A DNA stretch of 64,000 bases from NCBI RefSeq assembly GCF_009696045.1, contig NZ_VUMT01000007.1, positions 1 to 64,000 of the forward strand. The letters are read 5' to 3'. The notes beneath the pieces were generated by a model. It saw only the letters and a program-made list of their open reading frames with translations, was not told the DNA's origin and searched no databases. The DNA comes from Velocimicrobium porci. GTDB lineage: Bacteria > Bacillota > Clostridia > Lachnospirales > Lachnospiraceae. Shown in pieces: positions 18,398 through 26,890 of this stretch. How positions within the stretch are numbered: the stretch's first letter is position 1; each line of letters begins with the position of its first letter. A program made the translations under genes and the position numbers.

Positions 18398-18488
18398 GAA
18401 TATTACCTTCAAATGTTACATCAAATTTACAAACCGTTACAAAAGGTTTCATCAAACAGAAGGATTCTAAATATTGTTTGTAATATTT
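18390..18488 (-). pseudogene. Orphan fragment of the toxin-like C-terminus
   Basis: The minus-strand frame reads KYYKQYLESFCLM then KPFVTVCKFDVTFEGNIHE and a stop. The last 19 residues match the end of the large protein (KPFVTVCKFDVTFGGNIHE) except for one residue, and the preceding part is similar to HYKKYNKNY. The stop overlaps the following start exactly as at the intact junction. No upstream coding sequence is attached. It is a duplicated tail, and it mirrors the orphan toxin-end/immunity units known from Rhs and CDI loci. Confidence 0.78.
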
Positions 18489-18536
18489 TTACATTTGATA
18501 AAAACAATCTTTTTAGGATAGAAATGGAAAGAGGAA

Positions 18537-19070
18537 TTATTCCAGTGTAGAATGTGGAATGGTGTAGTGCCCTGTTGATTCATCATTGGATATTGTAACG
18601 ATTGATATATCCTCATTAATATCAGTTCGAAAGATAAGGAAACCAATACGTTGCGCGGAAAAGTCTCGAAGCTGATCTAACACATATTTACTGACAGAAT
18701 CCACATAGGTTAAATCCGGTTTCCAAAAACGTGTAAAATTCCAACCTTCTTTATAAAAAGAGATTGTATAACTGGCAATTTTTGAATTGGTATCTACTTC
18801 TTTTAAGCTTTCAATTTCTTTTTTATGTTTTTTATAATAATTAATCAAGAGATTTTTTACATCCTTTGGTTTAGATGGCGCGTTTACTACAATATAATAT
18901 CTATCAATATATGCAAGATTAGTATCAGGGTCATTATAACACAACAAAGTGTCAGGAATTTCAATAACTTTGGTTGACTCATGTTTATGTATATTAAATA
19001 TGAGGAGGAAAACTAAAAGTGAAACAAAAAGTAAAACACCAATTATTTTATATAATATTTTTTTATTCAT
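18537..19070 (-). CDS. Membrane-anchored protein, first copy; candidate immunity protein
   Basis: The 177-residue protein has one N-terminal transmembrane helix (about 7-27, no lipobox Cys) followed by a soluble domain of about 150 residues. ATG 19070 follows GGAGGT by 8 nt and overlaps the stop of the large gene by 8 nt, so expression is tightly coupled to it. An upstream in-frame TTG at 19085 is less likely. The gene is tandemly duplicated at 17864-18397. Tight coupling to a large secreted-type protein with a variable C-terminal domain, membrane anchoring, and tandem copies with divergent C-termini all fit an immunity protein. That role is inference. Confidence 0.78.
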   Translation of the reverse strand: MNKKILYKIIGVLLFVSLLVFLLIFNIHKHESTKVIEIPDTLLCYNDPDTNLAYIDRYYIVVNAPSKPKDVKNLLINYYKKHKKEIESLKEVDTNSKIASYTISFYKEGWNFTRFWKPDLTYVDSVSKYVLDQLRDFSAQRIGFLIFRTDINEDISIVTISNDESTGHYTIPHSTLE

Positions 19071-21858
19071 GAATATTACCTCCAAACGTTACATCAAATT
19101 TACAAACTGTTACAAATGGTTTATAGTTTTTGTTATATTTTTTATAGTGCTGTAATGTAAACCAAGATTGAAATCCAGCTAACATAACAAAGTTTTTATT
19201 CATATCATTTTCATCTAATCCAAAGTGATCATAAAAGGTATATTGTATAGTTCCACTATATTTTTTCTTTGTAACTTTATAATTCTTCACTAAAATATTA
19301 CAAGACCAAATATCATGTATCAAGATACCCATGCCATTAAAATTATCATCAAATTTAGTGAATTTTGGATAGACCCTGTCTTGAATAAACTTGTCATAAT
19401 AATTATTTTTCTTGTAAGATAAAGTTGACAATTCATAATGATTATTTTTTAGTTCATTTTTTAATTCTTTTATACTTTCATTAATAAACTTCTTAGTATT
19501 ATCATGGTCTTTAAATGATTTTGTTAAAGTTTTATTTTCAAAATCGTTACCTGTTCCATTCATAAAATGCTCAATTACTTTTTGAGCAACAGAGTGTAAT
19601 TTTCCGATTGCAAGTGTATTTAATAAAAGTGAAAAATTTGTTTTATTTTCATTTGCAGAACTTTTAATCTGAAACTTAAATAATGAGTCCAATTTAAGTA
19701 ATTCTTTTTTAGAAAAATCACCACATGTCATGTCCAAAGGAATTTTCCCATTTTCATCTTTAATTTTCTTTTTCATAGAATTAAACAAATTGATAGAACT
19801 TACATCATATTTATGTGGTCGTGGGTCATCTTTATCTGGAATACCATCTCCATCTGTATCATATGAGCCATCTTTTATTAATTTTTTCTTAAGAGAAATT
19901 GGTTCTAAAGTCAATCCAGAGACAGCAAAAAAGCCATCTTCATTGTTTAACTTATTTAATATTAATTCTTCTATGCCAGTAACAAAATTAGTATTAATAT
20001 CAAAGTATTTGCCTCCTGTTTTATCTGACAGCATAGAATAAGTTTTTTCCAATTTTTCCTTTGTCACAACACAAGTTGTAATATCCTTTTCCTTTAGAAG
20101 GTTTGCAGCTTCATTCAAATCCTTGATTCTATAACGATTTACAGGATTACAACCTTCATCAGTTAATAATACCATATATTTTTCTGCACCTTTTCGATAG
20201 TCCAATTCCATTCCCATACCAATACCATCAATTGGAGTTTCTTCTTTACCAGATGCAATTTCCAGTTTGCTTAATAATTCAATCGCCTGCTTTGAGTTTT
20301 TTGCCCAGACACCTCCATCTTTTAGTGTTAAAACCTTGGTATTGTTTTCTTCTCCTTTTTTATACTCTGTAAATTTAACTAAAGAAGTGTGCAGTGTAAC
20401 ATTATGTTTATAGAGACGTTTAACTAATGTACCAATATATGTTTTAATCTGATTGATTGCTTTGTCCATAGAATGAGAAACATCAATTACAATAGTTAAA
20501 TCAACTTGTTGGTTTATTTTTTTCTTTACTTTTTCTGGTTTCTGACTATAATTTGATAGGTCTTCTATCGATTGGGTTAATTCTTCTACCGTAATTGGTT
20601 TATAGTCTGGGGAAGGAATATCATCTGTATTTGTTTTAGTGTTTTCATCTAAATCAAATGTTTGTTTTTCATTCCCATTATCGCAACGAATTCCTAAATC
20701 GTATAGCCACATATTCATATCTACAATACAGTATGTGCCTAATTCATCTACTTTTGCAGAAATTGTATTGGTAGAAGAATCAAAATTTGTTTTAACTGGT
20801 AAAAGAAGATTAGCATTTTTCTTATCATCTTCTTGATTCAGGCGGAAAATATTAAAACGTTTTAATCCTTTTAATTCGTTCTCTATATTTGCTTCATCAG
20901 TATTAGAGAAATTTAAATATTTTTCATTAATTCTAAATTTCAAGGTGGCACTAGACATAGTACCATTCATATAATTGAAATCAATGGCATTACCTAATAT
21001 GGCTCTATTAGATAAAAGGTATTTTGAAGATGAATCTGCTACTCCCATTCTTGCCTCAACACATCCAGAAGCAGTAATATCCATAGAAATTTGGAATTCT
21101 TTTTTATCTTGGTTTACAAAAAATTTATCTTCAGTAATTTTTTGCTCTACCTGATATTCTTTATCTGGTATTCCTTCGTGCGTCATTTTTTTAAGTGGAT
21201 CAAGGCCAATTTTAATTTCATCCCCATCTGATAAACCATCTTTGTCAGTATCTTCTACCAACGGATTTGTTTTAAACTTTTTAACTTCTTCTCCATCTGT
21301 TAAACCATCATCATCCGTATCTGTTTTAGTAAAATTAGTTTCTGATGTTTCTAGTTCGTACATATCATCAAGCCCATCACCATCAGTATCTTTATCCCAG
21401 TTAACTTTTTCAATATCAAATTTTTGGGTGTCTTCAGGCTTTTCTGTTTCTACATTTTCGTCATCTTGCATTTTAGTTAACTTGTAATTTTGGGGCTCTT
21501 CACTTACATTTCCAGGTTTTCCTTCAAAGCCTAAACGTATAACTGCATTAGGCTTAATGACTGAGTTCCATTCATCATTACGAATTATATAATGATTCCC
21601 CTCATGAAAAAGTATTTTAGCGGTCCAAAAATTTGAAATTTCTTTACTAAAATCGAATTCTAATTGCCAACCTTCGATACTTTGACTTGTATTATTCTTA
21701 ATTGAAATTTCTCCATTAAATGCATCTTTCCAGTCACTTGTAGTTCTATAAGTAATTTCAAAATCTTCTTCATCAGCCTGATACCGATTCATCAATAGTT
21801 TACAGTTAGTTGGAGTAGTAATGGTAGCTCCTTTTTTTTGCGTTAAAGCCAATAACAA
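19063..21858 (-). CDS. Large CBM / calcium-repeat / vWA protein with toxin-like C-terminus; 5' end broken
   Basis: The open frame has 931 codons and no signal peptide. Domains in order: a cellulose-binding-like beta domain (about 32-125, with GWQLEFDF, NHYIIRNDEWN and IRLGFEGKPG), acidic DxDxDG calcium repeats (about 155-215), a beta-rich region, a von Willebrand A domain with MIDAS motif DVSHS (Asp about 459), another DTDGDGIPDKDD repeat near 669, and a C-terminal domain (about 760-931) with FNGMGILIHDIW, YDHFGLDENDM and YKPFVT. The C-terminal domain looks like the DUF3289 family as I remember it. The first residues lie inside an older CBM-like repeat whose start is in other frames upstream (21840-22008), so ATG 21858 is probably not the natural start. 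Expected location is the cell surface or outside. The stop overlaps the next gene. Confidence 0.75.
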   Translation of the reverse strand: MLLALTQKKGATITTPTNCKLLMNRYQADEEDFEITYRTTSDWKDAFNGEISIKNNTSQSIEGWQLEFDFSKEISNFWTAKILFHEGNHYIIRNDEWNSVIKPNAVIRLGFEGKPGNVSEEPQNYKLTKMQDDENVETEKPEDTQKFDIEKVNWDKDTDGDGLDDMYELETSETNFTKTDTDDDGLTDGEEVKKFKTNPLVEDTDKDGLSDGDEIKIGLDPLKKMTHEGIPDKEYQVEQKITEDKFFVNQDKKEFQISMDITASGCVEARMGVADSSSKYLLSNRAILGNAIDFNYMNGTMSSATLKFRINEKYLNFSNTDEANIENELKGLKRFNIFRLNQEDDKKNANLLLPVKTNFDSSTNTISAKVDELGTYCIVDMNMWLYDLGIRCDNGNEKQTFDLDENTKTNTDDIPSPDYKPITVEELTQSIEDLSNYSQKPEKVKKKINQQVDLTIVIDVSHSMDKAINQIKTYIGTLVKRLYKHNVTLHTSLVKFTEYKKGEENNTKVLTLKDGGVWAKNSKQAIELLSKLEIASGKEETPIDGIGMGMELDYRKGAEKYMVLLTDEGCNPVNRYRIKDLNEAANLLKEKDITTCVVTKEKLEKTYSMLSDKTGGKYFDINTNFVTGIEELILNKLNNEDGFFAVSGLTLEPISLKKKLIKDGSYDTDGDGIPDKDDPRPHKYDVSSINLFNSMKKKIKDENGKIPLDMTCGDFSKKELLKLDSLFKFQIKSSANENKTNFSLLLNTLAIGKLHSVAQKVIEHFMNGTGNDFENKTLTKSFKDHDNTKKFINESIKELKNELKNNHYELSTLSYKKNNYYDKFIQDRVYPKFTKFDDNFNGMGILIHDIWSCNILVKNYKVTKKKYSGTIQYTFYDHFGLDENDMNKNFVMLAGFQSWFTLQHYKKYNKNYKPFVTVCKFDVTFGGNIHE
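21832..21839 (-). other. A8 tract (T8 on the plus strand) where the reading frame is lost
   Basis: On the coding strand eight A residues follow GC. With seven, the upstream frame (VVIGFNAKK) would run straight into the downstream frame (GATITTPTNCKL). The tract may be phase-variable, a fixed mutation or a sequencing error. Confidence 0.7.
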
Positions 21859-22008
21859 CTTGACCTTTTGCAGGAATCTTCAAGTTCCAGTCTGGACATT
21901 GTATTACATAGACATCTCCTTTGTTCTTTTCATAATGTTAACTGTTTTTGTTTTTTGGTTTAACCATGTTTCCTTGCTTTTAGATATATTTATTTTTCCA
22001 TCTATATT
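21840..22008 (-). pseudogene. Out-of-frame 5' remains of the large CBM/vWA gene
   Basis: On the minus strand, 21937-21840 reads EKNKGDVYVIQCPDWN and then IPAKGQVVIGFNAKK. This aligns with the intact CBM-like repeat (EGNHYIIRNDEWN and KPNAVIRLGFEGK). Further upstream another frame (22008 to about 21922) reads DGKINISKSKETWLNQKTKT, the likely preceding strand of the same repeat, then runs to a stop. At least two single-base shifts therefore separate the pieces. No signal peptide or clear start is visible farther upstream before the right direct repeat. Confidence 0.6.
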
Positions 22009-22135
22009 CTATTTTAAGTATAATGAATAAATATACATTAAAAATAGTTGCTAATTTTTGTTTTTTATTGTTATATTTATGGGCTTTTGTAGAATTTTTA
22101 CAGAAATAAAAGAATAAATTTTAATTGCTCCCTTT

Positions 22136-22180
22136 AACAAAATGGCGTTGTGCAAATTACTAGAAGTATAGCACCGTTTT
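22136..22180 (+). repeat. Right copy of the 45-bp direct repeat bounding the accessory island
   Basis: It matches 17565-17609 with three differences. In this copy AACAAAA at the left edge can also pair with TTTTGTT just beyond the right edge, making an imperfect hairpin that ends in a T-run and could act as a terminator. The gap between the large gene and rel otherwise holds the gene remains and the rel promoter. Confidence 0.8.
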
Positions 22181-22243
22181 TTGTTAGTAGTTCGTTTTTA
22201 TTTTTAAAAGTTTTTGTCTGATTGGGGCATTCTAAATAAAACA

Positions 22244-22272
22244 TTGATTTTTCCCATAAATATAATTATAAT
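22244..22272 (+). promoter_or_regulatory. Probable sigma-A promoter of rel
   Basis: TTGATT (22244-22249) and TATAAT (22267-22272) are separated by 17 nt and lie 31 nt before the rel start codon. Confidence 0.6.
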
Positions 22273-22302
22273 AAATAGTATTTAAAGTAAGGTGGTGTAT
22301 GT

Positions 22303-24612
22303 ATGGAATCGAACGGAAACGTAATTCAGTCTGCAGATGAGGAAGTTGTAAAGAATGGTTATGAACTGGAAAAATCACCAGCTTCTTTTACAGACCCTGA
22401 AATTTTATATAAAGAATTAATTACCAAAATTAAAAGCTATCACCCTTCTGCGGATTTATCTATGGTTGATAAAGCATATCATCTGGCTTACAATGCGCAT
22501 AAAGATCAGAAAAGAAAATCAGGTGAGCCTTATATTATCCATCCAATCTGTGTATGCATTATATTAGCGGAACTAGAACTTGATAAAGAAACAATTGTTG
22601 CAGGACTTCTGCATGATGTTGTTGAGGACACCGTATATACGACTGAAGAAATTACAGAGATGTTTGGAGAAGAAGTAGCACTGTTGGTAGATGGTGTTAC
22701 AAAATTAACACAGATTAACTATTCTGCGGACAAGCTGGAAGTTCAGGCAGAAAATTTAAGAAAAATGTTTCTTGCAATGGCAAAAGATATCCGTGTTATT
22801 TTAATCAAACTTGCTGACCGTCTTCATAATATGAGAACGCTTCAGTATATGAGACCGGAAAAGCAAAAGGAAAAAGCAAGAGAAACAATGGATATCTATG
22901 CTCCGATTGCTCAAAGACTTGGTATATCTAAAATAAAGATTGAATTGGATGATTTATCACTAAAATATTTAGAACCAGAAGTATACAAGGACCTTACTGA
23001 GAAGATTGCGGCTAAAAAAAGTGATAGAGAGAAGTTTATTAAACAGATAGTAGAAGAGGTAACAACTCATATAAATAATGCAGGTATTAAGGCAAAAATA
23101 GATGGGCGTGTAAAACATTTCTTCAGCATTTATAAGAAAATGGTGAATCAGGGAAAAACGCTTGACCAGATATATGACTTATTTGCTGTGCGTATTATTG
23201 TTGATACAGTAAAAGACTGCTATGCGGCACTTGGTGTAATTCATGAAATGTACAAGCCTATTCCGGGACGTTTTAAGGACTATATTGCGATGCCAAAGGC
23301 TAATATGTATCAATCGCTTCACACAACATTAATAGGACCAACCGGGCAGCCATTTGAGATTCAGATTCGTACATTTGAGATGCACCGTACTGCGGAATAT
23401 GGTATTGCGGCACACTGGAAATATAAAGAAGGCATAGACGGAACGAAGACAACAAACAGTGAGGAAGAAAAACTTACATGGCTCCGCCAAATTCTTGAAT
23501 GGCAGAGAGATATGTCCGACAACAAGGAGTTTTTAAGCCTTTTAAAAAGTGATTTAGATTTATTTTCTGAAAGCGTATACTGCTTCACGCCATCCGGTGA
23601 TGTGAAAAATCTTCCAAATGGTTCCACTCCGATTGATTTTGCATATAGTATTCATAGTGCGGTAGGCAATAAAATGGTTGGTGCCAGAGTAAATGGAAAA
23701 CTTGTTACGATAGATTACGTCATTAAGAATGGTGACCGGATTGAAATTATCACATCGCAGAATTCCAGAGGTCCAAGCAGGGACTGGTTGAACCTTGTAA
23801 AAAGTACACAGGCAAAAAACAAAATAAATCAATGGTTTAAAGCAGAATTAAAAGAAGAAAACATTATTCGTGGAAAAGAAATGATGGTAAATTACTGTAA
23901 AACAAAAAACATAGTTCTAAGTGATTTACTAAAAGCAGATTATATGGATGTCTGTATGAGAAAATATGGTTTTCGTGATTGGGATTCTGTATACGCTGCA
24001 GTTGGACATGGCGGTTTAAAAGAAAGCCAGATTGTCAATCGGCTACAAGAAGAACAAAGAAAAACACAGAGAAAACAGATTACAGAAGCAAAAGTATTAG
24101 AAACGATAACTGAGGCGAAAGAAAACAGACCACCTTCTGTTGCAAAGTCAAAGAGCGGAATTATTGTAGAGGGAATTAATGATGTTGCCGTTCGTTTTTC
24201 AAAATGTTGTAGTCCGGTTCCGGGAGATGAGATTGTAGGATTTGTCACAAGAGGAAGAGGTGTGTCAATTCATCGTACCGATTGTGTCAATATTATTCAT
24301 CTGCCGGAAGAAGATAGAAAACGTCTGATTGAGGCAGAGTGGAGTGCAGCAGAAGCTGATTCAAAAAATGAATTGTATGAGGCAGAGATACGAATTTATA
24401 CAACAAATCGCCTTGGTATGATTACCGATATATCAAAAACATTGTCCGAAAATAAAATAGATGTTACCTCAATGAATGTTCGTACTTCAAAACAGCAGAA
24501 AGCAACGATTACAGTTGGATTTGAAATAAATGGTGTGGAACATCTGAAAATGGTAATTAAAAAGTTAAGAAAAATAGAAGGCGTTATTGATATCGAGCGA
24601 GCTTCAGGCTGA
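22303..24612 (+). CDS. rel: Bifunctional (p)ppGpp synthetase/hydrolase
   Basis: The 769-residue protein makes and degrades (p)ppGpp, the stringent-response alarmone. The HD hydrolase domain (HDVVEDT at about 104), the synthetase domain (RFKDYIAMPKANMYQSLHTT at about 325-345, EIQIRT), the TGS domain (VYCFTPSGDVKNLPNGSTPIDFAY), the zinc-finger-like region (RFSKCCSPVPGDEIVGF) and the C-terminal ACT domain (about 690-769) are all intact. Length and order are standard for the long RSH enzymes of Firmicutes. The start ATG follows AAGGTGG. It heads a housekeeping run with the MBL and hemZ genes. Confidence 0.96.
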   Translation: MESNGNVIQSADEEVVKNGYELEKSPASFTDPEILYKELITKIKSYHPSADLSMVDKAYHLAYNAHKDQKRKSGEPYIIHPICVCIILAELELDKETIVAGLLHDVVEDTVYTTEEITEMFGEEVALLVDGVTKLTQINYSADKLEVQAENLRKMFLAMAKDIRVILIKLADRLHNMRTLQYMRPEKQKEKARETMDIYAPIAQRLGISKIKIELDDLSLKYLEPEVYKDLTEKIAAKKSDREKFIKQIVEEVTTHINNAGIKAKIDGRVKHFFSIYKKMVNQGKTLDQIYDLFAVRIIVDTVKDCYAALGVIHEMYKPIPGRFKDYIAMPKANMYQSLHTTLIGPTGQPFEIQIRTFEMHRTAEYGIAAHWKYKEGIDGTKTTNSEEEKLTWLRQILEWQRDMSDNKEFLSLLKSDLDLFSESVYCFTPSGDVKNLPNGSTPIDFAYSIHSAVGNKMVGARVNGKLVTIDYVIKNGDRIEIITSQNSRGPSRDWLNLVKSTQAKNKINQWFKAELKEENIIRGKEMMVNYCKTKNIVLSDLLKADYMDVCMRKYGFRDWDSVYAAVGHGGLKESQIVNRLQEEQRKTQRKQITEAKVLETITEAKENRPPSVAKSKSGIIVEGINDVAVRFSKCCSPVPGDEIVGFVTRGRGVSIHRTDCVNIIHLPEEDRKRLIEAEWSAAEADSKNELYEAEIRIYTTNRLGMITDISKTLSENKIDVTSMNVRTSKQQKATITVGFEINGVEHLKMVIKKLRKIEGVIDIERASG

Positions 24613-24685
24613 CAGAACGAAACATGCAAGAGAGGAGGAACTTTGCTTGTCCACTTTTTTATGGCAGGCATGAGTTATAATAGCT

Positions 24686-25348
24686 ATGAAAGCAATACAG
24701 GCAGGAATCTTAAATATCTATCAATTAGAATTGGGAGTGATTCGTACAAACTGTTATGTAGTGATGAATCGGGAAACAAAGGATACAATCATTATTGACC
24801 CGGCTGATTCGGAAGAGGTGATTGCTGATGAGATTGAAAAACATGATTGTAAAGTGAAAGGAATTTTTCTGACACATGGACATTTTGATCATATTTATGC
24901 AGCAGTGCCACTAGCTCGTCGTTACCGGGTTTCTTTGTATGCCGGACAGAAAGAACGGGAATTGTTGACTGATTTTAAAGTTAACTGTTCTACGATGATA
25001 GAACGTCCAATTGAGATAGAAGCAGATGAATGGCTTACAGATCATCAAAAGATAACACTTGGTTCTCTTTCTTTTGAAGTAATTGAAACGCCGGGACATA
25101 CAAAAGGATCGGTATGCTATTATTGGAAAGAAGATAAGGTGTTATTCAGTGGTGATACTTTATTTTTAGAATCTCTTGGAAGAACCGATTTACCAACCGG
25201 CAACAGTGCACAAATACTCACCTCATTAAGAGATAAGATTATTGTACTTCCAGAAGAGACATTAGTGTTAACCGGACATGGGAGTAGTACAACAATTGGA
25301 TATGAAAGAAAAAATAACCCATATGTGGAAGATAATTTTTGGGAGTAA
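24686..25348 (+). CDS. MBL-fold metallo-hydrolase (glyoxalase II-like)
   Basis: The 220-residue protein shows the metallo-beta-lactamase metal motif as LTHGHFDHIYA, plus ETPGHTKGSVCYY, SGDTLF and a final TGHGSSTTIGYE. It belongs to the small single-domain branch often listed as hydroxyacylglutathione hydrolase-like. Its natural substrate in anaerobes without glutathione is uncertain. The start is weak: ATG 24686 has no clear ribosome site, but an in-frame stop at 24671 limits the choice. It sits between rel and hemZ, a usual Lachnospiraceae order, and ends 3 nt before the preferred hemZ start. Confidence 0.82.
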   Translation: MKAIQAGILNIYQLELGVIRTNCYVVMNRETKDTIIIDPADSEEVIADEIEKHDCKVKGIFLTHGHFDHIYAAVPLARRYRVSLYAGQKERELLTDFKVNCSTMIERPIEIEADEWLTDHQKITLGSLSFEVIETPGHTKGSVCYYWKEDKVLFSGDTLFLESLGRTDLPTGNSAQILTSLRDKIIVLPEETLVLTGHGSSTTIGYERKNNPYVEDNFWE

Positions 25349-25350
25349 AT

Positions 25351-26856
25351 ATGATAACAATAGAGATTAATTCAAATGCACTGGCATATGATGCCCAGTC
25401 ACTTACAAAAAGTTTTTTTCCGGAAGAAGATATTATTGTTCTGGAAACGATGGAAGATAAAACAAAAGGGCGTATTTTGGAAGTAGAGTTGGAAGAGGAT
25501 AAGGTAGTTATTTCCTTGATTCAAGATGGCAAAGTTGCAATGAAAAAAGAAAAAGCGAACATTTTTGATGAGGAGAAAGAGTGGATTCGTTCAGAAGATT
25601 CTATCAAAGAGGCAAAAAGAAAACACTATAAGAATCAATTTAAAATACTTCTTTATCAGATGTTGGAACAGGTAAGCGGACGTACACTTCCATGGGGAAC
25701 ACTTACCGGTGTCAGACCGACAAAAATCCCAATGGGATATTATCTCTCTGGAGATACGAGAGATTGTATAAAAAATTATATGCAAAAGCATTATTTGTGT
25801 CAGGACAATAAAATTGATATAAGTCTTGATATTGTTGAAAAAGAGGCTTCTATTTTAGAAGAAATTGATTATAAGAATGGATATAGTATTTATATTGGAA
25901 TCCCATTCTGTCCAACAACTTGTTTATATTGTTCTTTTACTTCTTTTTCCTATACAAAATATGAAAGTTATGCAGAACCATACCTGAATGCGCTATTTAA
26001 GGAAATAGACTATGCTGCTCATTGTATTCCAAATAAGAAATTAAATACAATTTATGTTGGCGGAGGGACACCAACTACATTAAGCGAGCCATTATTAGAG
26101 CGTCTGTTAATTAAAATCCGCAAAACTCTTCCGATGGAACATGTAAAGGAATTTACGGTAGAAGCAGGAAGACCAGACAGCATTACAAAGCGAAAGCTTG
26201 AGATTATGAAAGAGCAGGGAGTGACAAGAATTTCAATTAACCCACAGACAATGAAAGACGAAACATTGCGGTTGATTGGAAGAAGTCATACGGTTGCCCA
26301 GATAAAAGAAGCTTTTGAATTGGCAAGGGAAGCAGGGCATGATAATATAAATATGGATTTAATTGTCGGATTGCAGGGAGAAACGTTAGAAGATGTAGAC
26401 AAAACTTTGGAAGAAGTTGGAAAGTTAAATCCGGATAGTATAACAATTCATTCTTTGGTTACAAAACGGGCGGCAAGACTGAATCTTCAAAAAGAAAAAA
26501 AACAGGCAGATAATATTGACGAAATGGTAGAACATGGGCTGCGGTTTTGCAAAGCAAAAGGGTATGAGCCATATTATATGTATCGACAGAAGAATACAAC
26601 AGGAAGCAGTAAAAGTGCAAATCAAGAAAATGTAGGATATGCGAAGCCGGGAAAAGAAGGCATTTATAATATACTGATTATGGAAGAGATGGAAACGATT
26701 CTGGCATTGGGTGCTGGTGCCTCTTCTAAGTTTGTATTTGCAGATGAGGATCGAGTTGAGCGAGTCGAAAATGTAAAAAGTCTGACGGATTATATTTCAC
26801 GGATTGATGAAATGATAGAAAGAAAAGAAAAATTTTTAAAGGAAAATCCATTGTAA
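25351..26856 (+). CDS. hemZ: HemZ-type coproporphyrinogen III oxidase-like radical SAM protein
   Basis: The 501-residue protein has the radical SAM cysteine motif CPTTCLYC (about 187-194) followed by the GGGTPT and QT segments of the HemN/HemZ family. A family-specific N-terminal region with PWGTLTGVRPTKIP precedes it. Oxygen-independent coproporphyrinogen dehydrogenase is the named reaction; many relatives in this superfamily instead handle haem or other substrates, so the exact reaction is not certain. ATG 25351 has a GGGAG ribosome site and is preferred to TTG 25339. Confidence 0.88.
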   Translation: MITIEINSNALAYDAQSLTKSFFPEEDIIVLETMEDKTKGRILEVELEEDKVVISLIQDGKVAMKKEKANIFDEEKEWIRSEDSIKEAKRKHYKNQFKILLYQMLEQVSGRTLPWGTLTGVRPTKIPMGYYLSGDTRDCIKNYMQKHYLCQDNKIDISLDIVEKEASILEEIDYKNGYSIYIGIPFCPTTCLYCSFTSFSYTKYESYAEPYLNALFKEIDYAAHCIPNKKLNTIYVGGGTPTTLSEPLLERLLIKIRKTLPMEHVKEFTVEAGRPDSITKRKLEIMKEQGVTRISINPQTMKDETLRLIGRSHTVAQIKEAFELAREAGHDNINMDLIVGLQGETLEDVDKTLEEVGKLNPDSITIHSLVTKRAARLNLQKEKKQADNIDEMVEHGLRFCKAKGYEPYYMYRQKNTTGSSKSANQENVGYAKPGKEGIYNILIMEEMETILALGAGASSKFVFADEDRVERVENVKSLTDYISRIDEMIERKEKFLKENPL

Positions 26857-26890
26857 TATAATTGCTTGAAATAGGAAAAGAAGGTTTGCC

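Noticed and set aside
22136-22180. CRISPR-type repeat
   Set aside because: Only two copies 4.6 kb apart, no spacer array and no cas genes nearby.
17565-22180. Insertion sequence or transposon with its own transposase
   Set aside because: No transposase or integrase gene is present in the island, and the repeats are direct, not inverted.
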